Shown here: in pieces, positions 43,202 to 54,542 of the stretch
Layout: the number at the start of each line of letters is the position of its first letter
Numbering within the stretch: the stretch's first letter is position 1
DNA from: Bacillota bacterium
Lineage (GTDB): Bacteria > Bacillota > Sulfobacillia > JAIMAT01
Assembly (NCBI GenBank): GCA_029961055.1
Contig: JASBVM010000051.1
Coordinates: forward strand, 1-64,000
Direction: 5' to 3'
DNA length: 64,000 bases
Notes under the pieces: model-generated
Databases searched by the model: none
Seen by the model: the letters and a program-made list of their open reading frames with translations, nothing else
Told to the model about the DNA's origin: nothing
Position numbers and translations under genes: made by a program

Positions 43202-45336
43202 TCAGGAAGTTCGTTTCACCGCCGGGGGTTCCTGCCGGGAAGGGCCGGCTTGGCCGCGCTCGCCGGAGAGCCGCCCCAGGTCGGCCACCAGCGCGGCGAG
43301 GCGCTTCACCCATCCGAGCAGCGCCAGCCGGTTGGCGCGCAGGGCGGGATCCTCCGCCATCACCAGCACCTTGTCCAGGAAGGGGTCGAGGGCCGAGCGG
43401 AGGCTGGCCAGGAGCCGGAAGTAGCCGCTGTAGTCGGCGGCGGCGACCGCTTCCTGGAGCCGCGGCTCGGTCACCTCCAGCGCGTCGTAGAGGAGGCGCT
43501 CCTCGGGTTCCACCAGCAGCTCGCGGCTCGGCCGCCGCTCGCCGCCGGACTCCTCCCTGGCCAGGTTGGCCGCCCGCCGGAAGACGGTGAGCACGTCGGC
43601 CGCCAGCGCCCCGTCGCCGGCCAGGGCGGCCACCGCCCGCGCCCTCCGCCAGAGGTCCGGGAGGACGCCCAGGCGGCCGGCCAGCACGGCGTCGATCACG
43701 TCGTGCTCCAGCCCTTCCTCCGTCATCTGCACGCGGATCCGCGCCGCCAGGAAGTCCAGGAGCCGCTCCCGGACCCTCCCCCGCTCCTCCTCGGTGAGCT
43801 CCGGCGGCTCCAACGCCAGCGCCTGCTCCAGCGCCTCCTCGATCCCCACGGGCCAGCCCGCCTCCAGGAGGATGGCGATCAGGCCGGACGCCTGCCGGCG
43901 CAGGCCGAGGGGGTCCTGGGAGCCGCTCGGCTGCTCGCCGGCGGCGAAGAGGCCGGCGAGCGTGTCCAGCCGGTCGGCCACCGCCAGCAGCCGGCCCTCC
44001 ACCGAGGCCGGCAGCGGGTCGCCCGCCTGCGCCGGCAGGTACTGCTCGCGGATCGCCTGCGCCACCCCGGCCGGCTCGCCGCCCCGCGCCGCGTAGTGCC
44101 CGCCCATGATCCCCTGCAGTTCGGGGAACTCGTAGACCATGCGGCTGACCAGGTCGGCCTTGGCCAGCCAGGCGGCGCGCTCGGCCCGGCGGCGCACCTC
44201 GGCGCTCATGCCCAGCGTCTCCGCCAGCCAGCCCACCAGCCGCCGCACGCGCCCGGTCTTGTCGTAGAGGCTGCCGAGGCCCTCGTGGAAGTGGACGCCG
44301 CGCAGCCGCTCCACCATCGCCTCCAGCGGCTGCTCCAGGTCCTCCCGCCAGAAGAAGGCGGCGTCCGAGAGGCGGGCCCGCACCACCTTCTCGTTCCCGT
44401 GGCGGACCTGCTCGGCCCCCTCGCCCCCGCCGTTCCGGACGGCGATGAAGAGCGGGAGCAGCCGCTCGTGCGCGCCGCGCACGGGGAAGCAGCGCTGGTG
44501 GTGGCGGAGCGTGGTGATCAGGACCTCCTCCGGCACCTCGAGAAAGGCGGGGTCGAAGCGGCCGAGGACGATGCTGGGCCACTCCACCAGCTGGGTCACC
44601 TCGTCCACCAGCTCGGCCTCCTCCACCAGCGTCCCCCCGGCGGCGTGGGCGGCCTGGCGCGCCGCCTCCAGGAGCCGGCTCCGGCGCTCCTCGGGGTCGG
44701 CCAGCACGCCGGCGGCCTCCAGGGGCCCGGGGTAGTCGGCGGCCGAGGCGAAGACCACCGGCTCGGGGTGGTGGACGCGGAGCCCGCGGCTCTCGCGCCC
44801 GCTCCGCACCCCGTCCAGCTCCAGCGGCACCACCGACTCCCCCAGGAGCGCGACGCACCAGCGGATCGGCCGGGCGAAGCGGAAGGAGCCGCTTCCCCAG
44901 CGCATGCTCCGCGGCCAGTCGATCGAGGCCACCGCCTCGGGGACCAGCCGGGCGAGGAGCTGGGCGGTGGGCAACCCCGTCTCCCGGCGGCGCGCGAAGA
45001 CGTAGGCGCCCTGCTCCGTCTCCCGCACCTCCAGCGCCTCCACGGGGACGCCCTGGGAGCGGGCGAACCCTTCGCCGGCCCGGGTCGGCCTCCCCTGGGC
45101 GTCGAAGGCGACGGAGGCGGCCGGGCCGCGCACCTCCCACTCCCGGTCGGGCTGCCGCTCGGGCAGGTTGCGGAAGCGCACCGCCAGCCGGCGGGGCGTC
45201 GCCCAGCGCTCCGGCTCCTCCGCCTCGATCCGCGCCCCGGCCAGCGCCTGCCGCAGGAGACGGCCCAGCTGCCCCACGCCGGGGAGGACGTAGGCAGCCG
45301 GCAGCTCCTCCACACCGATCTCCAGGAGGAAGTCGC

Positions 45337-45340
<4 letters not shown>
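43202..45340 (-). CDS. glyS: Glycyl-tRNA synthetase beta subunit
   Basis: The beta chain of the bacterial alpha2beta2 GlyRS recognises tRNA-Gly. The 712-residue product starts with [20 protein letters not shown], includes [20 protein letters not shown] near residue 135 and [13 protein letters not shown] near 270. [20 protein letters not shown] follows, with an HD-like region ([20 protein letters not shown]), and a C-terminal DALR-like helical domain. It overlaps glyQ by ATGA. Slightly longer than usual because of Gly/Arg-rich stretches and the C-terminal tail. Confidence 0.97.
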
Positions 45341-46253
<913 letters not shown>

Positions 46254-46257
<4 letters not shown>

Positions 46258-46691
46258 CGCGTCGTCGGCTCCCTTCGCACGATCTCGATCTCCACCAGCC
46301 CTGCCGCCTCGGCCAGGATGCCGGCGGCCGCCAGGTAGCCGGCCGCCACGGGCCAGACGAGCGCACCCACCGCCCCGGCGGTCACCGGCAGGGAGAGGAG
46401 CGTCCGGTCGCCCTGGCGGATCCGGAGGTGGGTGACGTTCCCCTGCTGGATCAGCTCGCGCAGGCGCCCGAGCAGCTCCGAGCCGGCCGTCTGGATCCGC
46501 TCGCGGAGGACGGGCTCCGCCTGCTCCAGCTCCACCAGCGCCTCGATCACGTCGCCGCCCGTCGCCTCCAGCACCTCGCGGGCGCGCCGGTAGGAGACGC
46601 CCGTCCGCTCGCGCAACAGGTCGATCCGCCGCAGGAGCTCCCGCTCGTCCAGCTCCGGGCCGATCCCGCCCTGCCGCTCTTCATCCGCCAT
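46254..46691 (-). CDS. DUF4342 / UBA-like domain protein
   Basis: This 145-residue protein has an N-terminal UBA-like three-helix region: [24 protein letters not shown] (residues about 24-47), as in EF-Ts. A DUF4342-like part follows, with [20 protein letters not shown] and a hydrophobic C-terminal segment ending VEIEIVRRE. The function is unknown; location between recO and glyQ is shared with some related Firmicutes as I recall it. ATG 46691 was chosen over 46712 because GGGGAG lies 8 bases before it. It overlaps the recO end. Confidence 0.8.
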
Positions 46692-47454
46692 GGCCAGCAC
46701 TCCCCTTCGCATCGTGTCTGATTATATCCAGCAGCTCCATCGACTTCATGGAACGGTCCAGGATGGCGGAGAGCGTCCGGGCCAGCGCCCGCAGGGCCTC
46801 CCCGGCCGTCTGCGGGTCGACGGGCAGCGCCTCGGCGCTCCGCGGGCCGAGGCGTCCCAGCTCCTCGGCCAGCCGCGCGACCGCCTCCGGCAGCGGCTCG
46901 CCCTGGCCGGAGCGGAGGCTGCACTCGCCGCAGAGGACGCCCCCCTCGGCCGGCGCGAAGCGGCGCGCGCCCGTGACGGGGCGCCCGCAGCGGACGCAGC
47001 TCGACCAGGACGGCTCGAAGCCCTCGATGCGCAGGAGCTGGGCGAGGAAGTAGGCCAGCACCGTCTCCGGTCGCCCGCCGCCGGCCAGCCGGTCGAAGGC
47101 GTAGAGGAGAAGGCGGTAACGGCGGGGCGCGTCCGCGTCGGGGCGGGTCAGGGCGAGCGCCGCCTCCGCCGCCACGGAGGCGTAGGCGAAGCTCTCCAGG
47201 TGTTCCCGCAGCTCGTGGAAGGAGCGGATCACCTCGGCCTGGCTGATCCCGTCGAAGGTCCGCCCCCGCCAGAGCAGGAGCTGCACGCGGGCGAAGGGCT
47301 GGAGACGGCCGCCGAGCCGGCTCGGCACCTTCCTCGCCCCCCGCGCCACCGCCCGGATCGGACCGAACTCAGGGCTGAGCAGGTCGAGCCTCCGGTCGGC
47401 CTCCCCCATCTCCGAGGAGCGCAACACCAGCGCCTCGGTCTTGTAGAACGGCAT
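46681..47454 (-). CDS. recO: DNA repair protein RecO
   Basis: RecO anneals single strands and helps load RecA with RecR. The 257-residue protein has an N-terminal OB fold (FYKTEALVLRSSEMGEADRR to RVQLLLWRGRTFDGISQAEV) and a helical domain. A C4 zinc finger is seen as CVRCGRPVTG and CGEC near residues 155-180. ATG 47454 gives the family-like N-terminus and follows GGAAGGCGAGG. It lies downstream of era and yqzL, as in Bacillus. Confidence 0.95.
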   Translation of the reverse strand: MPFYKTEALVLRSSEMGEADRRLDLLSPEFGPIRAVARGARKVPSRLGGRLQPFARVQLLLWRGRTFDGISQAEVIRSFHELREHLESFAYASVAAEAALALTRPDADAPRRYRLLLYAFDRLAGGGRPETVLAYFLAQLLRIEGFEPSWSSCVRCGRPVTGARRFAPAEGGVLCGECSLRSGQGEPLPEAVARLAEELGRLGPRSAEALPVDPQTAGEALRALARTLSAILDRSMKSMELLDIIRHDAKGSAGHGG

Positions 47455-47578
47455 CGGCCTCGCCTTCCGGGGCCTGGGAACGGGCGGCCGAGAGCTCGCG
47501 ATAGGCCAGATAGGCCGAGACACTGCCGGTGAGCCGGAAGAGCTCCCACCAGAGTTCCTGCGAGTCCACCCCGACCAT
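47369..47578 (-). CDS. yqzL: YqzL-like small protein
   Basis: The first 30 residues, ELWWELFRLTGSVSAYLAYR following a short start, match the YqzL family, whose gene lies between era and recO in Bacillus. The family is about 47 residues; here the frame stays open for 69 and overlaps the recO start by 86 bases, so the tail is probably not conserved. The GTG at about 47567-47569 is better spaced from GGAGGGGG than the ATG at 47578. Function unknown. Confidence 0.7.
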   Translation of the reverse strand: MVGVDSQELWWELFRLTGSVSAYLAYRELSAARSQAPEGEADAVLQDRGAGVALLGDGGGRPEARPAQP

Positions 47579-47665
47579 CCCCCTCCGCCAGGGATAGTCT
47601 CAGGTCGCCAGTCCGGGGCCTATTCCCGATGGCAACATCCTACCGCGCCTGGGAGTCGCGCCGTC

Positions 47666-48568
47666 TCACGACCTCCCGTTCTCGTCGGCGTAACCCAGCG
47701 AGCGGAGCCGGCCCGGGTGGTCGCGCCAGTCCTCCTTCACCTTGACGTAGAGGTCGAGGTAGATCGGGGTGCCGAAGAGCGCCTCGATCTGCTGCCGCGC
47801 CCGGCTGCCGATCTCGCGCAGCATGCGCCCGCGCTGGCCGATGACGATCCCTTTCTGGGAGTCGCGCTCGACCCAGATCGTCGCCCCCACGTAGAGGCGG
47901 CCCTGGGGCCGCGGCTCCAGCGCCTCGACGGTGACGGCGGTGGAGTACGGGATCTCTTCCCGGGTCAGCTCGAACACCTGTTCGCGGATCAGCTCGGCCA
48001 TCACCCGCTCCTCCGGCTGGTCCGTCCGCTCGCCCTCGGGGAAGTAGGCCGGTCCCTCGGGCATGGCGGCCAGGACGCCCTCGCGCAGTTCGGGCAGCCC
48101 CGCGCCGGTCAGCGCGGAGACGCGCCAGCGCCGCGCGTAGGGCGCCAGGGAGGCGTAGGCTTCCTCGCGCCGCTCCAGCGTCGCCGCGTCGACCAGGTCG
48201 ATCTTGTTGACCACCAGGTGGAGGGGCGCCTCGGCCCGGGCGATCCGCTCGGCCGCCTTCCGCTCCGCCTCCCGGGGCTCGCGGTCGGCGGCCACCACGT
48301 GGAGCACCAGCTCGACGCCCTCCAGCGCCCCTTCGGCCACGCGCTCCATGTACTCGCCCAGCCGGCTCTGCGGCCGGTGGAGGCCGGGCGTGTCCAGGAA
48401 GACCACCTGCCCGCCGGGGTGGTGGAGGACGCCGGCGATCCGGTGGCGCGTCGTCTGCGGCTTGGACGAGACGATGGAGACCTTGGTCCCCAGGAGCGCG
48501 TTGAGCAGCGTCGACTTGCCGACGTTGGGCCGTCCGGCCAGGACGGCGAAGCCCGACCGGTAGCTCAT
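47666..48568 (-). CDS. era: GTPase Era
   Basis: Era binds the 3' end of 16S rRNA and aids assembly of the 30S subunit. The 300-residue protein has G1 GRPNVGKST, the switch region SSKPQTTRHRIAG, G3 DTPGLH and G4 NKIDLVDA. The C-terminal KH domain has GIVIGQRGRMLREIGSRARQ. It is the usual length. The start codon overlaps the stop of the DUF502 gene by ATGA. Confidence 0.97.
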   Translation of the reverse strand: MSYRSGFAVLAGRPNVGKSTLLNALLGTKVSIVSSKPQTTRHRIAGVLHHPGGQVVFLDTPGLHRPQSRLGEYMERVAEGALEGVELVLHVVAADREPREAERKAAERIARAEAPLHLVVNKIDLVDAATLERREEAYASLAPYARRWRVSALTGAGLPELREGVLAAMPEGPAYFPEGERTDQPEERVMAELIREQVFELTREEIPYSTAVTVEALEPRPQGRLYVGATIWVERDSQKGIVIGQRGRMLREIGSRARQQIEALFGTPIYLDLYVKVKEDWRDHPGRLRSLGYADENGRS

Positions 48569-49101
48569 GCCCTCCCGCCCCCCTGGCGCCGGGCGGGGCC
48601 CTCGGCGCCGCCCGGCCCGGCGGTGTCGCCGCGCGGAGCCGGCACCACCATGCCCGCGGAGACGATGACGCGCATCGCTTCCTCGACGCTCATGTCGACG
48701 AAGACCACCTCGTCGCGCGGGACCATCACCCGGCTGCCCGAGGCCGGGTTGGGGGTGGTCGGGATGAAGACGTTGACCAGCGATCCGGGCGCAGCCCGCG
48801 AGCCGCCGCGGTCCGCCCGGCCGTCGCCGGCGGCGGGCGGGCCGGGCCAGCGCTCGCCCAGGCCCCCGGGGTCCCTCGTCACGAAGCCGGGCGACCAGAA
48901 ACCCCGCCGCAGCCCCGGCAGGTGCCAGGGCAGGAAGCTGAAGAGCACGCCGCGCAAGAAGCTGTCGGTCCAGGTGAAAAGCAGGCAGAGGGCGTAGACG
49001 GTGGCCACCACCGGCACCAGCGCGCCCAGCCCGCTCAGGAAGAGCGTCCTCAGCCTGGCGAGGAAGGGCTCCCCGATCCGTCGCCACCTCCGCCTGCTCA
49101 T
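48565..49101 (-). CDS. DUF502-like membrane protein, apparently lacking its middle region
   Basis: The N-terminus (LRTLFLSGLGALVPVVATVY and a first membrane helix) and the C-terminal block (SLVNVFIPTTPNPASGSRVM, then VPRDEVVFVDMSVEEAMRVI) are typical of DUF502. Family members normally carry, between these, a second helix and an IPLVRSIY-type segment; here only about 60 residues with WSPGFVTRDPGG join the parts. The protein is 178 residues against about 200-230 in the family. The frame is intact and overlaps both neighbours by ATGA, so it appears to be expressed despite the loss. Confidence 0.75.
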   Translation of the reverse strand: MSRRRWRRIGEPFLARLRTLFLSGLGALVPVVATVYALCLLFTWTDSFLRGVLFSFLPWHLPGLRRGFWSPGFVTRDPGGLGERWPGPPAAGDGRADRGGSRAAPGSLVNVFIPTTPNPASGSRVMVPRDEVVFVDMSVEEAMRVIVSAGMVVPAPRGDTAGPGGAEGPARRQGGGRA

Positions 49102-49640
49102 CGCACCCCGCGCCCCCCGCTCGCTCCATGCCCTCCGCGACCCCCGCGCGGCCCGCCCGCCCAGGCCAGAGCGGCCAGGACGAGCGCGCCCGCCAGGACC
49201 AGCCCCTCCCGCCAGCCGCTCTCCAGCAGACGCCGGACGACCCACCCCGGCTCCAGCGCGGCCGGGAGCAGGACACCCAGCGCCACCGCCAGCGCCCCCG
49301 CCGCCATCACCAGGACCGCGCCGGCGGAGACGTCCTTGGCGCGCCCCGCCTTGGGGTGGAGGCGGGGCATCGCCAGGTCGACCGCTTCCTCCACCGCCGT
49401 GTTGAAGAGTTCCCCGGCCAGGACCAGCGCGATGGCCACCGCGACCACCGCCAGCCGGGTGCCGCCCACCTCCAGCCACCAGCCGGCGGCCAGGGCGAGG
49501 TAGGCGGCGACCACGTCGATGCGGAAGTTGGGCTCGGTCCGCCAGGCGTTGGCCAGGCCGCGGAACGCGTAGCGGAAGGAGTCCAGCCGGCTCCGCGCCC
49601 GCAGCGGCGGGCGCCTCACGGGCCGGCCCGGCGGCTTCAT
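49098..49640 (-). CDS. dgkA: Diacylglycerol/undecaprenol kinase
   Basis: The small membrane kinase family (PF01219) phosphorylates undecaprenol in Gram-positives. The 180-residue product has FRYAFRGLANAWRTEPNFRI at residues 22-41 and the catalytic AGELFNTAVEEAVDLAMPRL, followed by HPKAGRAKDVSAGAVLVMAA with the conserved Glu/Asp residues. Three membrane helices precede a fourth, less conserved one and an Arg/Gly tail. It overlaps ybeY by ATGA. Confidence 0.95.
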   Translation of the reverse strand: MKPPGRPVRRPPLRARSRLDSFRYAFRGLANAWRTEPNFRIDVVAAYLALAAGWWLEVGGTRLAVVAVAIALVLAGELFNTAVEEAVDLAMPRLHPKAGRAKDVSAGAVLVMAAGALAVALGVLLPAALEPGWVVRRLLESGWREGLVLAGALVLAALAWAGGPRGGRGGHGASGGRGVR

Positions 49641-50137
49641 CCCCCGGCCTCCCGCCGGAGGCCGAACTCGGCCAGGACCGCTTCCGTCTCGGCCATCATC
49701 CGCTCCTCTTCCTCCGGCTCCTGGTGGTCCCAGCCGAGCACGTGGAGCGTGCCGTGGACGACCAGGAAGGCCATCTCCCGTTCCAGCGAGTGCCCGTACT
49801 CGCCCGCCTGGCGGCGCGCCGTGGGGAGGCTGACCACCACGTCGCCCAGGAGGAGCGGCGGCGCCTCGCGGGCGCGCGGGGCGGCCGATCCGGCCAGGCG
49901 ACGGATCTCCTCGGGCTCGTACTGGGGGAAGGAGAGGACGTCGGTGGGCCGGTCGACGCCCCGGTGGAGGCGGTTGAGGCGCCGGACCTCCTCGTCGCCC
50001 GTCACCGTCACGTCCAGCTCACCCGCGCCCACCCCCGCACGCTCCAGCGCCCGCTGGCCGACCCGCTCCAGGAGCCCTTCAAGCGCCGGATCGATGCCCT
50101 CGTCGCTGGGCAGCTCCACCCTCACCCGGACGGTCAC
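49637..50137 (-). CDS. ybeY: Endoribonuclease YbeY (rRNA maturation factor)
   Basis: YbeY is a zinc metalloprotein needed for 16S rRNA 3' processing and ribosome quality control. The 166-residue protein has TDVLSFPQYEPEE in the middle and the zinc-binding HGTLHVLGWDHQEPEEEERM motif with three His (HxxxHxxxxxH). It begins within the last 60 bases of pgpH and overlaps dgkA, so it belongs to a densely packed transcript. Confidence 0.96.
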   Translation of the reverse strand: MTVRVRVELPSDEGIDPALEGLLERVGQRALERAGVGAGELDVTVTGDEEVRRLNRLHRGVDRPTDVLSFPQYEPEEIRRLAGSAAPRAREAPPLLLGDVVVSLPTARRQAGEYGHSLEREMAFLVVHGTLHVLGWDHQEPEEEERMMAETEAVLAEFGLRREAGG

Positions 50138-52313
50138 CCTCGCCGACCTCCCTCTCCAGCTCCTCGATCATCCGGTTGTCCGGATACTCCACGCGGTGGT
50201 GGTAGGCTCCCGTCAGCACCCGGACGAAGGTCTCCCGGATCGTGTCCAGGTCGCGGAGCGTCAGGTCCGAACGATCGAGCTGGCCGTCCGCCAGCCGGTC
50301 CTGGATGATCTTCCGCACCATTCCCTCGATGTGCTGGGGCGTCGGCCGCTCCAGCGAGCGCACGGCCGCCTCCGAGCCGTCGGCCAGCATGACGATCGCC
50401 GTCTCGCGGCTGTGCGGGCGCGGTCCGGTGTGGCGGAACTGCGCCTCGGGCGGCGGCGAGCCCGCCTGGCTGGCGGCCCGATGATAGAAATAGCTCACCA
50501 GGGCGGTCCCGTGGTGTTCGGGGATGAACGCCTGGATCTCCTCGGGGAGCCCGTACTCCCGGGCCAGCTCCAGCCCGTCGCGCACGTGCGACTGGACGAT
50601 CAGCGCGCTCAGGTAGGGCGAGAGGCGGTCGTGCGGGTTCTCGCCGGTGAACTGGTTCTCGACGAAGAAGTAGGGCCGGCGGATCTTGCCCACGTCGTGG
50701 TAGTAGGCGCCCACCCGGGCCAGGAGCCCGTTGGCGCCGACGGCGTCGGCCGCCGCCTCGGCGAGGTTGGCCACCATCAGGCTGTGGTGGTAGGTGCCGG
50801 GCGCCTGGGTGATCAGGAGTCGCAGGAGCGGCTGGTCGGGGTTGGCCAGCTCCATCAGGCGGATCGGCGTCAGGATGCCGAAGGCTTCCGCCAGCGGAAG
50901 CATGCCGATGGTGGTCACCCCGCCCAGCAGGAGGCCGCCGGCCGCGGCGGCGAGGACGTCGATCCAGAGGGTGGCGCTGCCGAGGGGCGTCGGCGAGAGC
51001 AGCCCCTCCACCGCCAGGGTGGCCACCGCCTGGACCAGACCCACCAGGAGGCCGGCGCGGAGGATGTCGCTGCGCAGCCGCACCCGGCGGACCGCCTCCA
51101 CGCCCATCAGGGCGCCCGCCCCCAGCACCAGCGTCAGCGCCGGCTGGGGCGAGAGGACGAAGCCCAGCACCCCGCCCAGGAGGACGGCGACCACCACGCC
51201 CAGCATGGGCTCGAAGGTGATGGTGACCAGCATGGCCGTCCCCGCCAGGGGCGCCAGGAAGGCCGAGACGGGGCGCAGGAGGAGCGAGAGCGCCAGCGCG
51301 CTGGCCATGGTCAGCGCCAGGAGCGCCAGGTGGCTCACCCGGCTCCAGACATGCGGCCAGAACCGCCGGAGGAAGAGCGCCAGCAGCGCCACCACCAGCC
51401 CCGCCCAGACCGCCGCGCCGCCTGCCGCGCGCAGGCGGTCCAGCGGCCCGGCGGCGCGGAGCAGGCCGGCTTCCCGGAGAAGCTCCACCTGCTCGGGGGT
51501 CACCCGCTCGCCCTCGCGGACGATCACCTCGCCGCGCAGGATCATCTGGTCCGGCACCGCCCGCCGGGCGGCCTCCACGGCCTGCGCGGTCCGCTGCCTG
51601 TCCTCGAAGGTGTTGGGCTGGAGGCGGGCCGCCCCCAGGTCGGCCATGAACTGGCGGAGGCCGGCGGTGAAGTCCATCTGGGCGGTGGCCAGGCGGAGGT
51701 CGCTCTGGTAGGCGGAGAGGTTGGCCTGGGTGATCTCCTGCCCCAGCTCCCTGGAGACCGCCTGGTCCAGCATCCGCTCCACCGAGTCGACCGTACGGTC
51801 GCTGGCGGTCAGGATCTCCCGGAGCGCCTGCCGGGTGGTGGGCAGGTCGAGCCGGCTCTCCAGGAGCGTCATCTTCTGGTCGAGGGGGAGCTGGGCGGCG
51901 CGTACCTGGCGGACGACGGAGAAGTCGTTCTGGATCTGATCGAGGACGCGCCCGGTGACCGTGGGGTCGCGCCGCATCACCGGAGCCACGTGGCTGGCCG
52001 CTTCCTGCCGGAGCTTCTCGGTGGTCCGGCGGTCGACGAAGTCGTGGGGGGCCTTGAGCGTGACGGGCGCCACCTGCCCGGCCCTGACCGTCAGCGTCCG
52101 CGGCCAGGCGGCGGTGCCCAGGACGAGGGCGAGCACCAGCCAGAGGCCGGCGACCAGGAGGGTCCGCTGCGCGCGCCGGCCCGGCGCGATGCGCGCGAAG
52201 AGGCGGCGGACCGCCTCCCGCGCCCGCACCGCATCCTGCGGCCCCCTGCCCTGCGACGGCGGCAACGGCCTCGCCCTACTTCCTGCCGTCCCGGGAGCGC
52301 TCGGCCTCCTCAT
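50079..52313 (-). CDS. pgpH: PgpH-type HD-domain cyclic-di-AMP phosphodiesterase
   Basis: This membrane protein degrades c-di-AMP. The 744-residue product has one N-terminal helix, a large extracytoplasmic 7TMR-HDED domain (about residues 75-310) and seven membrane helices (about 315-490). A cytoplasmic HD domain follows, with [40 protein letters not shown] and [16 protein letters not shown]. The metal ligands are all present. ATG 52313 has no ribosome site and overlaps phoH by 38 bases; TTG at 52263-52265, which follows AGGGCGAGG, is a good alternative. Its tail overlaps ybeY. Confidence 0.94.
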   Translation of the reverse strand: MRRPSAPGTAGSRARPLPPSQGRGPQDAVRAREAVRRLFARIAPGRRAQRTLLVAGLWLVLALVLGTAAWPRTLTVRAGQVAPVTLKAPHDFVDRRTTEKLRQEAASHVAPVMRRDPTVTGRVLDQIQNDFSVVRQVRAAQLPLDQKMTLLESRLDLPTTRQALREILTASDRTVDSVERMLDQAVSRELGQEITQANLSAYQSDLRLATAQMDFTAGLRQFMADLGAARLQPNTFEDRQRTAQAVEAARRAVPDQMILRGEVIVREGERVTPEQVELLREAGLLRAAGPLDRLRAAGGAAVWAGLVVALLALFLRRFWPHVWSRVSHLALLALTMASALALSLLLRPVSAFLAPLAGTAMLVTITFEPMLGVVVAVLLGGVLGFVLSPQPALTLVLGAGALMGVEAVRRVRLRSDILRAGLLVGLVQAVATLAVEGLLSPTPLGSATLWIDVLAAAAGGLLLGGVTTIGMLPLAEAFGILTPIRLMELANPDQPLLRLLITQAPGTYHHSLMVANLAEAAADAVGANGLLARVGAYYHDVGKIRRPYFFVENQFTGENPHDRLSPYLSALIVQSHVRDGLELAREYGLPEEIQAFIPEHHGTALVSYFYHRAASQAGSPPPEAQFRHTGPRPHSRETAIVMLADGSEAAVRSLERPTPQHIEGMVRKIIQDRLADGQLDRSDLTLRDLDTIRETFVRVLTGAYHHRVEYPDNRMIEELEREVGEGDRPGEGGAAQRRGHRSGA

Positions 52314-53274
52314 AGCGCTCGTAGGCCTGGATCACCTTCTGCACCAGCGGATGGCGGACCACGTCGGTCTCCTGCAGGTAGACGAAGGCGATGCCCTCGA
52401 TGCCCTGGAGGATGCCGCGCACCACCTGGAGGCCGGAGTACTGGTCGCGGGGCAGGTCGACCTGGGTGACGTCGCCCGTGATCACCGCCTTGGAGCCGAA
52501 GCCGAGGCGGGTGAGGAACATCTTCATCTGCTCCGGCGTCGTGTTCTGCGCCTCGTCCAGGATGACGAAGGAGTCGTCCAGCGTGCGGCCGCGCATGTAG
52601 GCCAGCGGCGCCACCTCGATGATGCCCCGCGAGACGTAGCGCTCGAAGGTGTCGACGCCCAGCATGTCCCAGAGCGCGTCGTGGAGCGGCCGCAGGTAGG
52701 GGTTGACCTTCTCCTGCAGGTCGCCGGGCAGGAAGCCCAGCTTCTCCCCCGCCTCCACCGCCGGCCGCGTGAGCACCAGGCGGACGAAGCGCCGCTCGCG
52801 CAGCGCGGCCACGGCCATGGCCACCGCCAGGTAGGTCTTGCCCGTGCCGGCGGGGCCGATGCCGAAGACGATGTCGTTGCGGCGGATCGCCTCCACGTAG
52901 CGGCGCTGCCCCAGCGTCTTGGGATGGACCTGCCGGCCGCGGGGCGTGGTCAGAATGGCGTCCCGCGCGACCTCGCCCAGCCGCTGCACCTCGCCGCGCC
53001 GCGCCAGGTCGATGGCGTAGTGCACGTCCTGACTGGAGATCTCCTGCCCCTGGGACTGGAGCTCCACCAGCTGCTCCACCAGTTCGCGAACCTGTTCCGT
53101 CGACTCCGGGGAACCGGAGATGGCCAGCTCGTTGCCGCGGGCGACGATCTCCACGTCGAAGGCCCGCTCCATGGCCTTGAGAGGCTCTTCCTGACGGCCG
53201 GCCAGAAGGCGGGCCGCGTCATCGGGGATCAGGATCTGCCGGGTGGAGACATTCTTCGCCGGCAAGCTCGGCAT
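52276..53274 (-). CDS. phoH: PhoH-like ATPase
   Basis: The 332-residue protein has an N-terminal KH-like domain (about 10-110) and a P-loop ATPase/helicase-like domain with Walker [41 protein letters not shown] and Walker [21 protein letters not shown] follow. PhoH proteins are thought to act in RNA metabolism with YbeY; the linkage with ybeY here fits that. ATG 53274 shares a base with the yqfD stop. Confidence 0.96.
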   Translation of the reverse strand: MPSLPAKNVSTRQILIPDDAARLLAGRQEEPLKAMERAFDVEIVARGNELAISGSPESTEQVRELVEQLVELQSQGQEISSQDVHYAIDLARRGEVQRLGEVARDAILTTPRGRQVHPKTLGQRRYVEAIRRNDIVFGIGPAGTGKTYLAVAMAVAALRERRFVRLVLTRPAVEAGEKLGFLPGDLQEKVNPYLRPLHDALWDMLGVDTFERYVSRGIIEVAPLAYMRGRTLDDSFVILDEAQNTTPEQMKMFLTRLGFGSKAVITGDVTQVDLPRDQYSGLQVVRGILQGIEGIAFVYLQETDVVRHPLVQKVIQAYERYEEAERSRDGRK

Positions 53275-54542
53275 CAACCTCCCGGAGGAGCCGTCCGCCC
53301 CTCCTGCCCGGCGCCCCCTGGAACGGGTGCGGGCTCCACCGCCCGGGCGACGCCGATCTCCTCGATGGTCTCCAGCTGCACCCAGACCCCGACCCGCTGG
53401 GCCGTCCGCTGCACCACCTGCGTCCGCTCCTCCACGATGCGCGCGCCGCGGACGAGCTGGCGTCGAATCAGGGCCAGGGCGCTCTCGCGGGCCGCCCGCT
53501 CCGCGGCATGGACGTCGCGTCGCCGGAGCACGGTGGCGTTTTCATTATACTGCACGCGCCGGACGCTCACGGGCAGCCAGAGGTGCCGCCACTGGGCCGG
53601 CAGCACCTCCACCACCCGGCGCCGGTACTGCCCGAAGGGCGGCGCCTGCCACCACGGCGGCCAGCCCACCTCCAGGCGCGCGCCCAGCACCTCCACCTGC
53701 CAGCGCGCGTACGAGCGACCCGTGGGCACCTCCGCCGGGTAGACCAGGGCGGCTTCGGCGTAGGCGCTGTACCAGACCCGCCCCAGGACCCGGCCGCGGG
53801 CGTGGACCCAGAGGACACCCTCGCCCTCGCCGCCGCCCTCGCGGGCGACCGGCACCTGGCCGCTGATCAGGACCCGGCCCGGCTCCACGATGTCGCCCGG
53901 CTTCACCTGGGCCAGGCCCTGCTCCGCCTCCACCCGGACCACCTGCGCCTCCCGCCGGGCGACCACGTCGGCGGGCCGGGCGGGCGCCGGCTTCGGTTCG
54001 GGCAGCTTCTCCACCACCCGCACCAGCGCCCGGGAGCCCTGGATGCGGATGCCGGCCCAGGCCACCTGCGGCAGCGAGCGCTCCAGGGCACCCGCCACCC
54101 TCGCCGGGTCGATCAGCGGCCGGAAGGCCCCCGGCTTCAGCCCCTCCCGGGCGAGCACGGCCAGGATGGCCTGGCGGGGGAGCTGGTGGTTCCCCCGCAC
54201 CTCGACGAACCAGACGAAGTTGGACAGCAGGTAGACGAAGAGGAGCGCCAGCGCGGCGCCGCCCACCCAGCCGCGGTGCGCCCGCATCCTGCGCGCGAGG
54301 AAGGGCGCTCCCCCGCGCTCCCGGATCCGGACCCGGACGCGCAGGCCGCGCGCGGCACGGCGCAGCGCCGGCAGGTCGCGGAGCCGGAGGAGGAGCTCCA
54401 GCCCGCCATCCTCCCGCGCGGTCCGCACCCCCCAGACGGGCACGTCTTCCTGCATCAGCCGGTTGAGCAGCCGCTCCGGCCTCCGCCCGCTGAGCGTCAC
54501 CCGCAGGAAGCCCCTCCACCAGAGCGCCAGCCTCAGCCCCAT
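53274..54542 (-). CDS. yqfD: Sporulation protein YqfD
   Basis: YqfD (SpoIV-type) is made in the mother cell under sigma-E in Bacillus; its biochemical role is unclear. The 422-residue product starts with a cytoplasmic domain (LSGRRPERLLNRLMQEDVPV), has one membrane segment near residue 95 (GGAALALLFVYLLSNFVWFV) and a large outer domain with ARPADVVARREAQVV and IVEPGRVLISGQVP. A C-terminal YNENATVLRRRDVHAAERAA region follows. It is coupled to yqfC upstream and phoH downstream, and supports an endospore-forming host. Confidence 0.92.
   Translation of the reverse strand: MGLRLALWWRGFLRVTLSGRRPERLLNRLMQEDVPVWGVRTAREDGGLELLLRLRDLPALRRAARGLRVRVRIRERGGAPFLARRMRAHRGWVGGAALALLFVYLLSNFVWFVEVRGNHQLPRQAILAVLAREGLKPGAFRPLIDPARVAGALERSLPQVAWAGIRIQGSRALVRVVEKLPEPKPAPARPADVVARREAQVVRVEAEQGLAQVKPGDIVEPGRVLISGQVPVAREGGGEGEGVLWVHARGRVLGRVWYSAYAEAALVYPAEVPTGRSYARWQVEVLGARLEVGWPPWWQAPPFGQYRRRVVEVLPAQWRHLWLPVSVRRVQYNENATVLRRRDVHAAERAARESALALIRRQLVRGARIVEERTQVVQRTAQRVGVWVQLETIEEIGVARAVEPAPVPGGAGQEGRTAPPGG

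Noticed and set aside
49128-52469. A 1,113-codon open frame on the plus strand opposite dgkA-ybeY-pgpH
   Set aside because: It crosses several well-supported genes on the other strand, and its composition is that of a reverse-strand shadow.
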